Shown in pieces: positions 1 through 11,350 of a stretch of 64,000 bases of DNA. Made by a program: the position numbers and the translations under genes. The DNA lies in the NCBI GenBank assembly GCA_033032865.1, contig JAWHQI010000075.1, forward strand, positions 4,960,001-5,024,000, written 5' to 3'. Positions within the stretch are counted from its first letter, which is position 1; every line of letters begins with the position of its first letter. The notes below the pieces were generated by a model. The model had not been told where the DNA came from. It made no database searches and was given only the letters and a program-made list of their open reading frames with translations. The DNA comes from Dactylorhiza incarnata (Eukaryota; Streptophyta; Magnoliopsida; Asparagales; Orchidaceae).

Positions 1-1386
1 GTTAGAGTTGCTAGACTTAAGAAAAATTTAAGTTCCCAGTGTTCGACAAATGACGAGTGGCGTTCGACGAATGTCTAGCATCGTTCGACGAATTTGTCTC
101 AGTAGACTGAAATATTATAGCCAGTTCCAATGCTCGACATTCTCTAAGAAGCGTTCGACAAATGGCGAGCAGCGTTCGACGAATTCCAGCCAGAGCTCGA
201 CAAATTCTATATTAAGGCTCAGTTCGACAAATTCAAGTCCAGATTATTTATATCAGTTATTTGTCAATACTCTGAACTCAGATTGACGACTCCAACGGAT
301 GTATTCAATACATTTGGACGTATTCAAGGCAGGCAAGTAAGGATATTATATTATTCAAATATATTCCTTATTTCCTTATTCCAAGACAGTATAGTCATTG
401 ACATTTAATGCAAAGGAGTATTTCACGGCTAAGGAATTAAAGGACCTGACAAAAGTCTTTTTGTTTTTTTTGTTATTCCAAGAAAGGATTAAGGGTAGAT
501 TATTCTATTCCAAAAATAGAATATATCAAAGACAGACATTATTGTTTTATCTCCCTCGACAGAATTAAAATTAGCATTCTTGTAGAATACAAAAAGATAA
601 CAACAAGGATAAAGAAAGAAAGAAGAAGAACATTCAGTCTATAATTCTCAAGTCTTCTTCTTCTTCCTCAAGCAGCACCCATCTTTACTCTGAGAACATC
701 ATCTTCAAGATCCATCTCTCAGATATTCTGCTGCAAGTTCAAGTCTTCTACAAGAGCAACAAGGAATCTGAAGAACCTGTTCTTCCGGATCTATCTGCTA
801 CAGAATATTTGAGTCTTCAAGAGAAAGCTTCTCTAACTTCTATCAAATACTTCAATCAGACATGGGGAGCTTTACAACAAGTCCACTAGAGTCTTCTCTC
901 AGCATCTTGACAGTGAAGAACACTATAACCTTTTCTCACCTCTCTTGTACAGGGTTAATACTCCCTTCAAAAGTGTAACCTCCTTGGTGGTAAGACACCT
1001 GATCAAAAAATCCAGTTGGTTTTGAGCACCTGATCAAAAGCTCTGTGGTGTGTGGACACCTGATCAAAATCACCTTGGTGTTAGGGCACCTGATCAACCC
1101 TCCTAGTGGACTCCTACCAAAGGGTGGTAGAAGAGTGGACTACCTAGATTTATTGGGGAACCACTATAAATTCCTTGTGTCTTCTGGTTGTGTTTATTTC
1201 TTTGTGTTGTGCTGTATGCTTTTGTTTATTCAGTTATTCTGTTTATATATTTCTCACTCTGCTTACACATATATATAACACTATTTTAATTAAACTATAA
1301 AACTAAGGAAAAGTTTTAATACTCTATTCACCCCCTCCCCCCCCCCCCCCCCTCTAGAGTAACTTAAGATCTAACCTCCACTTTCA
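1..1386 (+). mobile_element. Element A: right part of a Sirevirus-like Copia LTR
   Basis: The window opens inside an LTR whose last bases (CTCCACTTTCA, ending at 1386) match the LTR ends of B and E. From left to right it holds a TTCGACGAA-type word array (about 48-235), an AT-rich stretch with TATA-like words (about 345-365), four CACCTGATCAA-type repeats (986-1100), an AATTAAACTATAAAACTAAGG poly(A)-type region near 1287 and a C-rich run (1331-1352). The sequence after 1386 is the 3' non-coding region of element C in the opposite orientation. A is therefore the right LTR of an element inserted in C, or a solo LTR; the left flank is outside the window. It is a diverged subfamily compared with B. 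Confidence 0.8.
48..235 (+). repeat. TTCGACGAA/TTCGACAAA word array in LTR A
   Basis: About seven copies of the word TTCGACGAA or its variant TTCGACAAA occur within 190 bp, spaced 20-40 bp apart. The word is a near-palindrome, with GTTCG and CGAAC arms around one central base. The same word fills the U3 of B, C and E, so it marks this Sirevirus-like group. Confidence 0.85.
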
Positions 1387-1419
1387 TTATCTTATGCTGA
1401 ACTTCCTGAGTACAGCAAG

Positions 1420-1680
1420 CTTGTAGCTCCCCCTTGATTTGATGTCTCTTCTTTTTATGGCTCCCCCTACTTCTTTGCTCCCCCTATCTTTGAGGTCTTC
1501 TTGAGCATCTTGTCTTGAACATTTGACGCCCTTCCTTTCTCCCCCTTTCTGACTTCATTCCTGGAGCTCTTCTTTAAGTTGACAATAGTCCAAGGCTCCC
1601 CCTTGCTCGGTCATAGTTCATGCAATCCCTGAGAGATTTTCTAAACAATCATCTAGAAAGGGATTAGTGAAAAGTAAGTA
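1420..1680 (-). repeat. Repeated polypurine-like tracts in C's 3' region
   Basis: On the minus strand this stretch carries five GGGGGAG/GGGGGA tracts (seen as CTCCCCC near 1426, 1460, 1478, 1540 and 1597). Multiple polypurine tracts between pol and the 3' LTR are a known Sirevirus trait. The true 3' LTR of C lies beyond the inserted element A. Confidence 0.75.
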
Positions 1681-1685
1681 AAGGA

Positions 1686-3177
1686 TTACTCTAAGTTCAA
1701 CATTCCCAATTGGAATTTGAAGAAGTTGAACTTAGCTTCATCTATGGGCATTGTAAATATATCAGCCACTTGTTTGTCTGTTGGGACAAACTCAAGGGTG
1801 ATATCTTCATTTTGCACATGCTCCCTGATGAAGTGATACCTGATCTCAATATGCATAGTCCTGTTGTGAGATACAGGGTTCTTAGCAATTGAGATTTCAC
1901 TTGAAGAGTCACAAAACAGTGGTGTTTTGGTCATCTTTAGGTTGTAATCTTCAAGTTGATGTTTGATCCATAGTAGTTGGGCACAGCAGCTCCCAGCAGA
2001 GATATATTCTGATTCTGCTGTTGAGATTGCCACACTGGTCTGCTTCTTACTACTCCAAGAGATCAGTCTTCCACCAAGGAATTGGCATGTCCCTGATGTA
2101 CTCTTCCTGTCTTCCTTGCACCCTGCATAATCTGCATCTGAGTAGCTAGTTAGTTCACAACCATTGTTCCTAGGGTACCATAGGTCAAGATTTGATGTAC
2201 CCTTTCGGTATCTTAAGATTCTCTTGACAGAGACATGAAGAGATTCCTTAGGATTCACCTGATATCTAGCACAAACACATGTAGCAAACATTATGTCAGG
2301 CCTACTTGCAGTTAGATAGAGTAAGGATCCAATCATGCATTTGTACTTGGTTTCATCAAAGGGTATGCCCTTCTCATCCTTGTCCTGAGACACATTGGTT
2401 CCCATTGGAGTTTTCATTGAAGAATCACTCTCCAATCCAAATTTCTTGACTAGCTCCCTAGTGAACTTGCTCTGGGAGATGAATATACCATCTTCAGATT
2501 ATTTCACTTGGAGACCTATGAAGTATTTGAGCTCACCCATACTGCTCATCTCAAACTTTCCCTGCATCAAATTGGCAAACCTTTTGCAGAGATTGTTATC
2601 TGTAGAGCCAAAGATGATGTCATCCACATAGATATGCACTAGCAAGATCTTGCCCTTCACTTCCCTTAGGAACAATGTCTTATCAATCTTTCCCCTTGAG
2701 AACTTGTTCTCAATTAGAAAGCTTGATAGGGTCTTATACCAGGCCCTAGGAGCCTGCTTTAAGCCATAAAGAGCTTTTCTAAGAAAATAAACATAATCAG
2801 GATGAGTAGAATCTACAAAACCTGATGGCTGCTCTACATATACCTCCTCTTTGAGGTCACCATTTAGAAAGGCTGCCTTCACATCCATCTGGTAGACCTT
2901 GAAGCCTTGGTATGCTGCATAGGATAGAAACAGTCTTATTGCTTCCATTCTGGCTACTGGAGCAAATGTCTGATCAAAATCTATCCCTTCCTCTTGTCTG
3001 TAGCCTTTTGCCACTAGCCTTATTTTATTCTTGATGATGATTCCATTTTCATCCAACTTATTTCTGTAGACCCATTTAGTTCCTATGATGTTCTGTCCTT
3101 GGGGTCTTGGAACCAATTTCCAAACCTTGCATCTTTTAAACTGGTTTAGTTCCTCCTGCATTGCAATAATCCGAAAT
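1686..3177 (-). pseudogene. Element C pol: reverse transcriptase and RNase H
   Basis: The minus strand encodes the Copia RVT_2 reverse transcriptase. The start (MQEELNQF, then a [13 protein letters not shown] block), [10 protein letters not shown] and the catalytic YVDD box ([13 protein letters not shown]) are all visible. It is followed by Copia RNase H with DADYAGC.EDRKSTSG and a C-terminal ADIFT motif. A single in-frame stop near 2499 (TAA where CAA is expected) separates the two ORF segments (3188-2499 and 2435-1686). The upstream end is cut exactly where element B begins at 3178; the missing part resumes on the other side of B at 13136. The enzyme would copy element RNA into cDNA in the virus-like particle, but this copy is dead. 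Confidence 0.9.
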
Positions 3178-5008
3178 TGTTGGAACAACCCTATTTCTGA
3201 TTTGGGCTAGGATCACTATATGTTGACTAAGGACAAAGTTGGCCCCAATGTATAGTTTATGGGTCAAGAGTTTAGGCTGTTTTAACTCAAGAATTCATTC
3301 AGATTCTGCATTCGACGAACTCCATACTGCGTTCGACGAACGGCTATCTGCGTTCGACGAACGGCGTGCTCTCTGCATTCAACGAACGGCATGTTCTCTG
3401 CGTTCAATGAACGACTATCTGCGTTCGACGAACGGCGTTCTGTGCTCGACAAAATCCAGTCGTCTCAGCGGTTCATAGGTCGACGAACATCTCAAATCTT
3501 AGTGGTCGACGAACCCGTATCAGCAGTCAAAGAATTTGTCTAAGTGCAGCGCTCGACAAATTATATTCAGTGGTCGACGATCCCGTCTCAGCAGTTGATG
3601 AACAGATTGGTTCAGCGGTCGACGAACAGACCCTGGCTCAGTGGTCGATGATTTTGCTCAAGCTCAGCGGTCGACTATTTTATCAAGGCTCAGCGGTCGA
3701 CGAATACTTCTGTTCGACGAACTCCAGTCTGCATTCGACGAATACCTTCAGATCGACGAAAGTTCTCCACAGCTCAACAAAATTAATTCTTCCAGCAATA
3801 TTCATTTGAGGTCGACGAAGTAAATTTTGTGTTCGACAAAAATCTTGAGGTCGACGAATCTGCGTTTGACGAATTTTATACAGATCGAAGAATTCTTATT
3901 TAAAGTTCAGAAATTTCAGAAGATTATATTTATCTCATTCTCCGAACTCAGATCGACGATAGCAACGGCTCTTTCTATCAGATCAAGTAAGGAAAATATA
4001 TCTCCTTTCTTTATTCCAAGATTATAGCTGTTAACATTCCTCGAAAAAGGACATTTCGTGGAAAAGGAAAGAGATTTATGGCGCAACAGATTTGTGTTTT
4101 CAAAATATCCTTTCAGATATATTTATTCCTTAATATAAGGGATCTGCAATTAATGCTGTCAGAGAATTCAAAAGGAAAAACAGGAAGAAGATACCCAGCA
4201 GTTTTTCACGACAACAAGGATACAGAACATATTGTTGTACAGAGAAAAAGAATAGGAAAAGAAAGAGAAAAAAAGATACAGGAAGAACATAAGAACAAAA
4301 TCACACAGATCTTCATCTTCTTCCTCCTCCAGCAGCTCTTACTTACTGAGAACATCTTCATCAACAATACTCTCTCAGTCATCAGCTGCAAGTACAGATC
4401 TCTAAAGAGCAACAAAAAATCTGAGAAGCATTCTTGTCTTTCAGATTTACCAGCTACAGGAAGATCATTTCTCTCAAGAAAAGCTCCAGCCAATCTACTG
4501 TCAAACAACTTCATATCAGACAGAGGAAGCTTTTCAACATACATCCACTAGAGTCTTCTCTCAGCATCTTGACAGAGAAGAACATCTAAACCCCTCTCTA
4601 TCCCATCTTGTACATGGTTAAAACTCCCTTCAAAAGTTTACCTCTTGGTGGCATGACACCTTATCAAAAAATCCTACTTGGTTTTTGGGCACCTTATCAA
4701 AAGCTCATTGGTGTGAGGACACCTGATCAAAAATCCTAGTGGATTCCTACCAAGGGTTGTAGAAGAGTAGACGTACCCAAGTTTAGTGGGGAACTATTAT
4801 AGCTCCTTGTGTCTTCTGTGTTTGTTTTACTTTTCTGTGTTTGTGCTGTGTGCCTTCTTTGTGTTTGTTTTTATTACTCACTCTCTATACACAAATATAT
4901 ATATCACTATTTTATTTCCGCAATAAAACTAAGGGAAAAGGGTCTTAAACTTTATTCACCCCCCCCCCTCCCCTCTAGAGTTAATTTAAGATCTAACCTC
5001 CACTTTCA
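3178..5008 (+). repeat. Element B 5' LTR
   Basis: The LTR starts TGTTGGAACAACC and ends CTCCACTTTCA. It holds the word array (3299-3880), a candidate TATA box (ATATAAGG, 4133-4140, conserved in E), a pyrimidine/purine-rich leader, three CACCTTATCAAA/CACCTGATCAAA repeats (4648-4735), an AATAAA signal near 4921 and a C run (4959-4974). Both ends match the 3' copy. It is about 45 bp longer than the 3' LTR, mainly through indels in the array. Confidence 0.9.
3299..3880 (+). repeat. GTTCGACGAAC / GGTCGACGA word array in U3 of B
   Basis: At least six exact TTCGACGAA words (near 3309, 3331, 3352, 3422, 3712 and 3733) plus about ten GTCGACGA variants are spaced 15-45 bp apart. CGTTCGACGAACGGC is the fullest form and folds on itself around a single central base. 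The array ends about 250 bp upstream of the candidate TATA box, in the position of an LTR enhancer. Confidence 0.85.
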
Positions 5009-5010
5009 AT

Positions 5011-5022
5011 TCGTATCAGAGG
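5011..5022 (+). other. Element B primer-binding site (initiator Met tRNA)
   Basis: TCGTATCAGAGG follows the LTR end after two bases. It matches the initiator-Met complement TGGTATCAGAGG with one mismatch in the second base. The equivalent site in E is perfect. Confidence 0.8.
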
Positions 5023-5121
5023 AAGTTGATTCTTTACAGGCTAACACCTGAATCGCAAAGATCAATTAGATCTTAAATTATTTTAGAGTTTTTATTTTAT
5101 TTATTCTTCTGTTAAAAACTT

Positions 5122-6700
5122 ATGGCACAAAACAAAGAGTATTCAAGCACAAGACCTCCTATGTGCAATCTCAATAAGTTTACACTATTGAAAGCAAGGA
5201 TTAGGTTATATATGAACTCAATTGATGAAGAAATATTTAATGTTATTTTGACAGGGCCTCCAACACCTACAACAGCAACTAGTGCTGAAACCACAACTAC
5301 CAACAATGCTGTTCCACCTCCTGAATGGACAGAAGCACAGAAAAAGCAAAGGAGTACTGATGCAAAAGCCATGAACATTATGACTCAAACAATGTCTGAT
5401 GACATTTTTCAAAGTGTGGTGGAATGCACCTCGGCAAGAGAAATATGCATTTCTCTCAACAATATGGTTGAGGGATCTGCTGATGAAAGGAAGCACAAAA
5501 GGTCCCATCTCATTTCTCAATATGAGAATTTTAAAAAGGGAGAATCTGAAAGTGTTGCTGATATGTACAATGGCTCAGCCTCATAATAAATGAGTTGAAG
5601 ACCTTGGATAAAGTGATCTCTATCACTGAGATCAATGACAAGATCTTAATGTGCTTCCCCAGCACATGGGATTCTAGGATCTGGCCAATCAAGAAAGCCA
5701 TAAGTCTCAATGAGATTACTACTGAAATATTGTTGGGAAAGCTCAAATCCTATGAGCAGCTCATCATGTCCAGAGAAGCTGAACAGTCCACTTCATCTCC
5801 AGCAACAAAGAAGGAAAGGAACATAGCTTTCAAAGCAGCTGAAGAAGAAGATAAATCTCCAAGATATGAGGAGTTCATGAGCCTACTTGCCCAAAGATTC
5901 TACAAGATGGCAAGAAAAGATTTCAGGAGAAAGTCATCCAGGAGCTATGAAAAAACAAGGTATGACAAAGCTCCATCTATAGAAGTTATATGTTTTGGTT
6001 GTAGGAAGCCAGGACACTTTGCACCTGACTGTCCAGAGAAAATAAGAAGGACAAGAAGGAAAATAGAAAAGAAAAAGAAGAAAGAGGACACTCCAGCAAG
6101 TCTTCCTCCCACAAGCACAAAAAGAAGGGAAGAGGATTTGTAGCAGAAACTTGGAGTGACATTGAATCAGAACAGTCATCCAGTTCTTCAAATGATGAAG
6201 AAGAAACAAAAGAAAATGACCAATGCTTGATGGCCATTTATGACTCAGGCAGCGAGTCAGGAAATGCATCATCATCCAGTGATAATGAAGAAGAGAAGAA
6301 CTTCTACATGATGGCAATCAATGCCTCAGCCAACAATTCTGATGAAGAAAAATCAGAAGCAGAAGCAGAAGATGATGCAGATCAGGTAATATCTAACTTT
6401 GATTTTACTTTAGTTGGATTCAAAGATGAATTCAAGGATCTTTGCTTAGACTTAATAAAATCTGAGAAAGAAATAATCTTACTCAGAAATAAGCTAGCTG
6501 AAATGAATAATTTAAGTGAAGAGAATGTAAATCTTAAGAAAGATTTGGCTACCTCCAGGGAACATATTGTTCTCATTGAGAGCAAGTTGTCTGAAGCCAA
6601 GATGTTTGAAGAATCCCTCAATGGGAGAAGCATCAAACTGATGGACATTACAAGCACAGTAAATGCTAGACTTAATAGCAAACTAGGCTTGGGTGCTTAA
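5122..6700 (+). pseudogene. Element B gag, two frameshifts
   Basis: The ORF starts MAQNKEYSSTRPPMCNLNK, the usual Sirevirus gag start, 114 bp after the LTR. It continues with the UBN2-type helical gag region (RIRLYMNSIDEEIF to DMYN), then a frameshift near 5575-5600 (second segment 5595-6143). That segment carries a CCHC zinc knuckle (CFGCRKPGHFAPDC, coded at about 5992-6033) and a basic tail. A second frameshift lies near 6130-6145. The third segment (6227-6700) is acidic and Ser-rich (QCLMAIYDS, FYMMAINASANNS) and ends in a coiled coil with LNGRS. The product would be the capsid/nucleocapsid polyprotein. J's gag has the same order of parts. Confidence 0.9.
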
Positions 6701-6809
6701 TCAAGTGAGCCACATCTAATTAAGAAGAACATACTCTCTACACCTATAAAAATCATCTCTGCTAAGAGCAAAGAGGTTGTAGGAATAAATAAAAACATTT
6801 CAAGTAAGA

Positions 6810-7010
6810 CTGTCGAGAATAGCAGAATTCAGCAGAATTCGTTGAACGGAGCTCGATGAAATGTATCCACTTCGTCGAACGGAGCTCGACAAACTCTGAA
6901 GACAGATTTTCAATATAGTAATTATATGAACGGCGCTAAAGAAATCTCAGTCATTCGTCGAACGGCACTCGACGAACTCAACCTAGTTCGTTGAACAGAA
7001 ACTATACAGT
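6810..7010 (+). repeat. TTCGTCGAAC/TTCGACGAA words inside element B, between gag and protease
   Basis: After the gag coiled coil, about 200 bp hold the same near-palindrome as the LTR in both orientations (CTTCGTCGAACGGAGCTCGAC, GCACTCGACGAACTC and degenerate forms). This stretch sits between two coding blocks, where Sirevirus gag normally continues towards its WVPK-type motif. The words may have arrived by gene conversion or template switching from the LTR, or they may be coding. I cannot decide which. Confidence 0.7.
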
Positions 7011-7089
7011 AAATCTGAACAATTCATACTCTTCACATTCTAAGAATCCTTTCACTGAATGGATAATACCTCCAAGGAGATATCATCCA

Positions 7090-8944
7090 AGGTTACAAGG
7101 ACCAACCTGAAATGTCTTTTATTTCAGATTTTTGTGGAAATACAAAAAGACCCAAGGTAGTCTGGGTCAGGAACAAATAGATTGTTTTTCTGTTTTTGCA
7201 GGTATACAGCTGTCCAAGAATAAATGAAAAATGGTATTTGGATGGTGGATGTTCAAAGCATATGACAGGAAACAAGGCCAACCTAAACAACTATAAGGCA
7301 AAGCTTGGACCAAAAGTTATATTTGGAGGCTACAACTGTGGACAAACAAAAGGCTATGGAAAAGTCAAGGTTGGAGAAGTCTCCTTCAAAGAGGTAGCTT
7401 ATGTCAACGGACTGAGGCACAACCTCATCAGCATAAGTCAATTATGTGATGAAGGGTATCAGGTAACCTTTAGTATATTAAAATGCCTCATTAAATCTTC
7501 TGATAATATTATTGTTTTATCAGGTATTAGGCAAGGTAATATTTATTTAGTAAATTTCAATTCATCTACATCAGAAATTTGTTTATTTAATGAATAAAGC
7601 AAACCTAGTGAACTTTGGCATAAGAGATTAGGACATGTAAACCTTAGGACCATTGCTAAATTATCTAAGGACAATCTTGTTAGAGTTTTACCTTTACGAT
7701 CATACAAGAAAGAAGGTCTTTGTAGGGCATGTCAACTAGGCAAGCAAACTAAAAATAGTTTTAAATCATTATCTAAAAGTGATTCACCTAGAATCTTATA
7801 TTTGCTACATATGGACCTTTTTGGACCTATTGCAACAAAGAGTTTAAGGGGGAAGTTTTACACTCTAGTTATTGTAGATGACTTCTCTAGATTCACTTGG
7901 GTGCTCTTTTTGAGAGAAAAATCAGATAACTTTAAAGTTCTTACAGACATTCTTAAGAGTGTAAAGATTGAGTACTCTACTCATATTGCATTGATCAGAA
8001 GTGATCATGACACTGAGTTTGAGTCTCTTCTCATGCAAGAATTCTGTGAGAAGGAAGGTATCAGGCATTGCTTCTCAGCTCCTAGGACTCCTCAACAAAT
8101 TGGGTAGTTGAAAGTAAAAAATAGAACTCTAATTGAATCAGCAAGAACATTACTTGCAGATGCTAATTTGCCCCTATCTTTTTGGGCAGAGGCTGTTAGC
8201 ATAGCAAACTATGTGTTGAATAGAAGTTTGATGCACAAACTTAAGGGTAAGACTCCTTATGAGTTACTTAAAGGGAAGAAACCTAAAGTTAATTATTTTA
8301 GAACATTTGGCTGTAAATGTTTTGTTCACAATAATGATAAGAAGTACCTTAGGAAATTTGAACCAAAATTTGAAGAAGGAATTTTCTTAGGCTATTCTTT
8401 AGTCAGCAAAGCATATAGGATTTATAATAAATCTTTTCTTAAAATTGAAGAATCTATGCATGTTTCCTTTGATGAAACTAATATGTTTTACAAGGAGAAG
8501 AATTCTTCTACCATAGAAAATCTACAGGTACCTACACTATGTGAGCAGCTAGATCAATTAGCTCTACAAAAAGAAGGATTTCAAAATCCTGTACAGCAAG
8601 AAAGTGAAGAAGAAAATCATACAGATTTTGTTGACTGTTCAAATCAGATAACAGCAGAACATCTTCCACAGGATATAACAGCTGAACAAATTCCCCAAGT
8701 GGAAATCATTGTTGAACCCACTCCAACTGTTGATCACATCACAGTTAGAGATCATCCAATATCTCAAATTATTGGTGATATTTCAGCAGGTGTGCAAACA
8801 AGGCATCAAGTAAATCAGAATATGATGCATACTTGTTTTCTCTCTCATATAGAACCTCAATCCCTACAAGATGCAGAACAAGATCCCAACTGGATCATTA
8901 CTATGCAAGAGGAGCTCAATCAGTTTGAGACAAACAAAGTTTGA
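7090..8944 (+). pseudogene. Element B pol 5' part: protease and integrase
   Basis: A WVRNK relic of the gag WVPK motif lies near 7160. The protease segment (7196-7597) has WYLDGGCSKHMTG, where the catalytic triad is normally DSG, so Ser is replaced by Gly. GAG-pre-integrase follows (LWHKRLGHVNL, CRACQLGKQ zinc site). The integrase core (7802-8107) has MDLFGP with the first Asp and RSDHDTEF with the second. The third catalytic Glu lies in NRTLIE just after a stop near 8106 (QQIG, stop). The C-terminal GKKP..FRTFGCKCF region and linker run to 8944. Stops also occur near 7168 and at 7597. The integrase would insert element cDNA into the genome; this copy cannot. Confidence 0.88.
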
Positions 8945-8947
8945 GAA

Positions 8948-10387
8948 TTGGTTCCTAGACCAAAGAATTATCCAGTCATTGGAACTAAGTGGGTCTATAG
9001 GAATAAACTAGATGCAGATGGCAACATTGTGAGAAACAAAGCTAGACTAGTAACTCAAGGATACTCACAGGAAGAAGGAATAGACAATGATCAAACTTTT
9101 GCACCAGTTGCAAGGTTAGAAGCAATCAGGATCTTCCTTGCATTTACAGCATACAAGAAATTCAAGGTTTATCAAATGGATGTACAAAGTGCATTCCTGA
9201 ATGGAGAAATAAAAGAAGAAGTCTATGTCGAACAACCACCAGGTTTCATCTCTCCAACTCACTCCTCTTTTGTATTTAAGCTTAAGAAAGCTCTCTATGG
9301 TCTTAAACAAGCTCCTAGAGCATGGTATGAGACCTTAACTAGTTTTCCTGTAGAGAATAAATTCTGTAGAGGCATAGTAGATAAAACTTTATTTTTCAGG
9401 ATACATAAAAATCAAACTCTACTAGTTCAAATATATGTAGATGACATTATCTTTGGCTCTACTGATTCAAATTTATGCAAAAGTTTTTCTAATTTAATGC
9501 AATCTAAATTTGAAATGAGTAGTATGGGTGGATTATCCTACTTCATTGGTCTTCAAGTGAAGCAAACTCCAAATGGAATCTTCATATCCCAATCTAAGTA
9601 TGCTAAGGAATTAGTGAAAAGATTTGGTATGTTTGATTCTTCCACCATGAAAACACCCATGCCCTCTAATGCTGTTGTTGATACTGATGAATCAGGGAAA
9701 CTTGTTGATCAGAAAGTATATAGAGCAATTGTTGGCTCATTACTTTATTTAACAGCAAGTAGGCCAGATATAATGTTTGCTACCTGTATTTGTGCTAGAT
9801 TCCAAGTTAACCCAAAAGAATCTCATCAAATTTTATTAAAAAGAATTTTTAGATATATAAAGGGTTTCCCTAATCTAGGACTTTGGTATCCAACAGCATC
9901 TGAATTTGAATTAACTGGATTCTCAGATTCAGATTATGCTGGATGCAGAGTAGACAGGAAAAGCACATCAGGAACTTGCCAGTTTCTTGGTGATAGGCTT
10001 GTGTCTTGGTTTTGTAAGAAACAAACATTTGTGTCTACATCAACAGCTGAAGCTGAATATATAGTTGCAGGCCGTTGCTGCTCACAGATATTGTGGATAC
10101 AAAATCAGCTCCTAGACTATGGTGTCAACTTAAATAATTCAATTATATTTTGTGACAATACTAGTGCAATATCTATAGAACAAAATCCAGTTCTCCATAG
10201 TAGGACTAAACACATAGAAATTAGGCACCACTTTCTTAGGGATAATGTGGATGAAAACAAAATCTGCCTACAGTTCATCTCTACTGATTTGCAAAGAGCT
10301 GATATTTTCACCAATCCCTTGGATGAAAAAAAATATATATTCTTTATAAATCAGCTAGGAATGATAGATGGAGATTCAATCTGTTAA
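8948..10387 (+). pseudogene. Element B pol 3' part: reverse transcriptase and RNase H
   Basis: This is a 479-codon open segment. It follows a TGA at about 8942-8944, where a Trp codon is expected in the conserved KVWxLVPRP motif. RVT_2 motifs appear in order: [33 protein letters not shown] and the catalytic [10 protein letters not shown]. RNase H follows with [31 protein letters not shown] and ADIFTNPLD, ending QLGMIDGDS. The length is normal for Copia RT-RNase H, and the core motifs are intact apart from FTN where FTK is usual. A nearly identical RNase H tail occurs in E at 22943-23389. Confidence 0.92.
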
Positions 10388-10423
10388 AAAAAATTATTTT
10401 TCTACTTACCCATCTCTTCATTG

Positions 10424-11350
10424 AACTGAGCTCGACGAAATCAAGTTTTTCATCGAACGGAGATCGACGAAGTCATCAAGTTCGTCGAATCGAGATCGAC
10501 GAAAACTCATTTTTCATCGAACCCAGTTTTCTGAAGCTTTTTATTTCAGCCTGTCATCATTAATCAAAATTTTTATTTTAGCTGAATGCCTAAAGAATTG
10601 TTTCTCTTTCTAGTTCCCTTTGCACTTGATCTCTATTTTATTGTGTAGGAACAATATCAATGACAATCTTGCATCCTTACCTACCTCCATCAAATGTCCC
10701 TTCTTCAAGGGGCCTAGCTTCAGGCCTTCCTGAAACTAGGCAGGGGGAGAAGTTTTTATGAACAAGCTCCATTTGATGCAGTTACTCAGGGGGAGTTGTT
10801 CTATAAACTAGGCAAGGGGAGAAAGCTGAAGAACCTCCAGTCTCAGGGGGAGACACTCTCAGTAGGAGATGCCTTCAGAAAGGGCAAGATGATAAGCACA
10901 GCTAATCCGAATTATAAAGTTGTTCAGATTAGAAAGCAGATTGCAGTATTAGAAAGCAGATTCAGAATACAGTTTTGGATTATTTGAAAGAAGCATCAGA
11001 TAACATATTCAGAATATAAAGATTCAGTTCAGATCAAATTCAGAAAGCTGATTTACATAGCAGATACAGTTCAGTTACAGATCAGAATTCAGAACAATAC
11101 AGTTCAGACAATATCAAATTTCAGAATTCGGATGTCAGATTTCAGAGAAAATCAAAGGTTCTGATTGTGTTTCTATCAGTTTTAGTTTTTATTGAAATGT
11201 AGTTTCAGAACTCAGAGTACTATTTATTTTATATCTGATAAAATATTTAAAATATATCAGATATATATATGCTCTGTTGTTTTTGCTGTATTATTGTTTG
11301 TTTATTTTCAATTTTTGTCAAATAGTGTCCTAACCCAAATAGGGGGAGAT
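10424..11350 (+). repeat. Element B 3' non-coding region: word cluster, then repeated polypurine tracts
   Basis: Just after pol, 10424-10530 holds five more TCGACGAA/TTCATCGAAC words. From 10735, the tract CAGGGGGAG or a close form recurs (near 10741, 10788, 10812 and 10845). The last tract (AAATAGGGGGAGAT, 11337-11350) abuts the 3' LTR and is the functional polypurine tract that primes plus-strand DNA. The section 10985-11335 is AT-rich with CAGATTCAGAA-type repeats and no gene. Confidence 0.85.

Noticed and set aside
3299..3880. Regularly spaced words look like a CRISPR array
   Set aside because: Spacing is uneven, the words are only 9-15 bp and are inside plant LTRs; no cas-like gene exists.
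4206..4544. 112-codon minus ORF found in both LTRs of B
   Set aside because: It only repeats because the LTR is duplicated; it lies in the leader and has no motif.
7130..7205. TTTTTGCAG/GT before B protease as a 3' splice site
   Set aside because: The stretch reads as the usual gag-to-protease link with one TAG; no matching donor was found.
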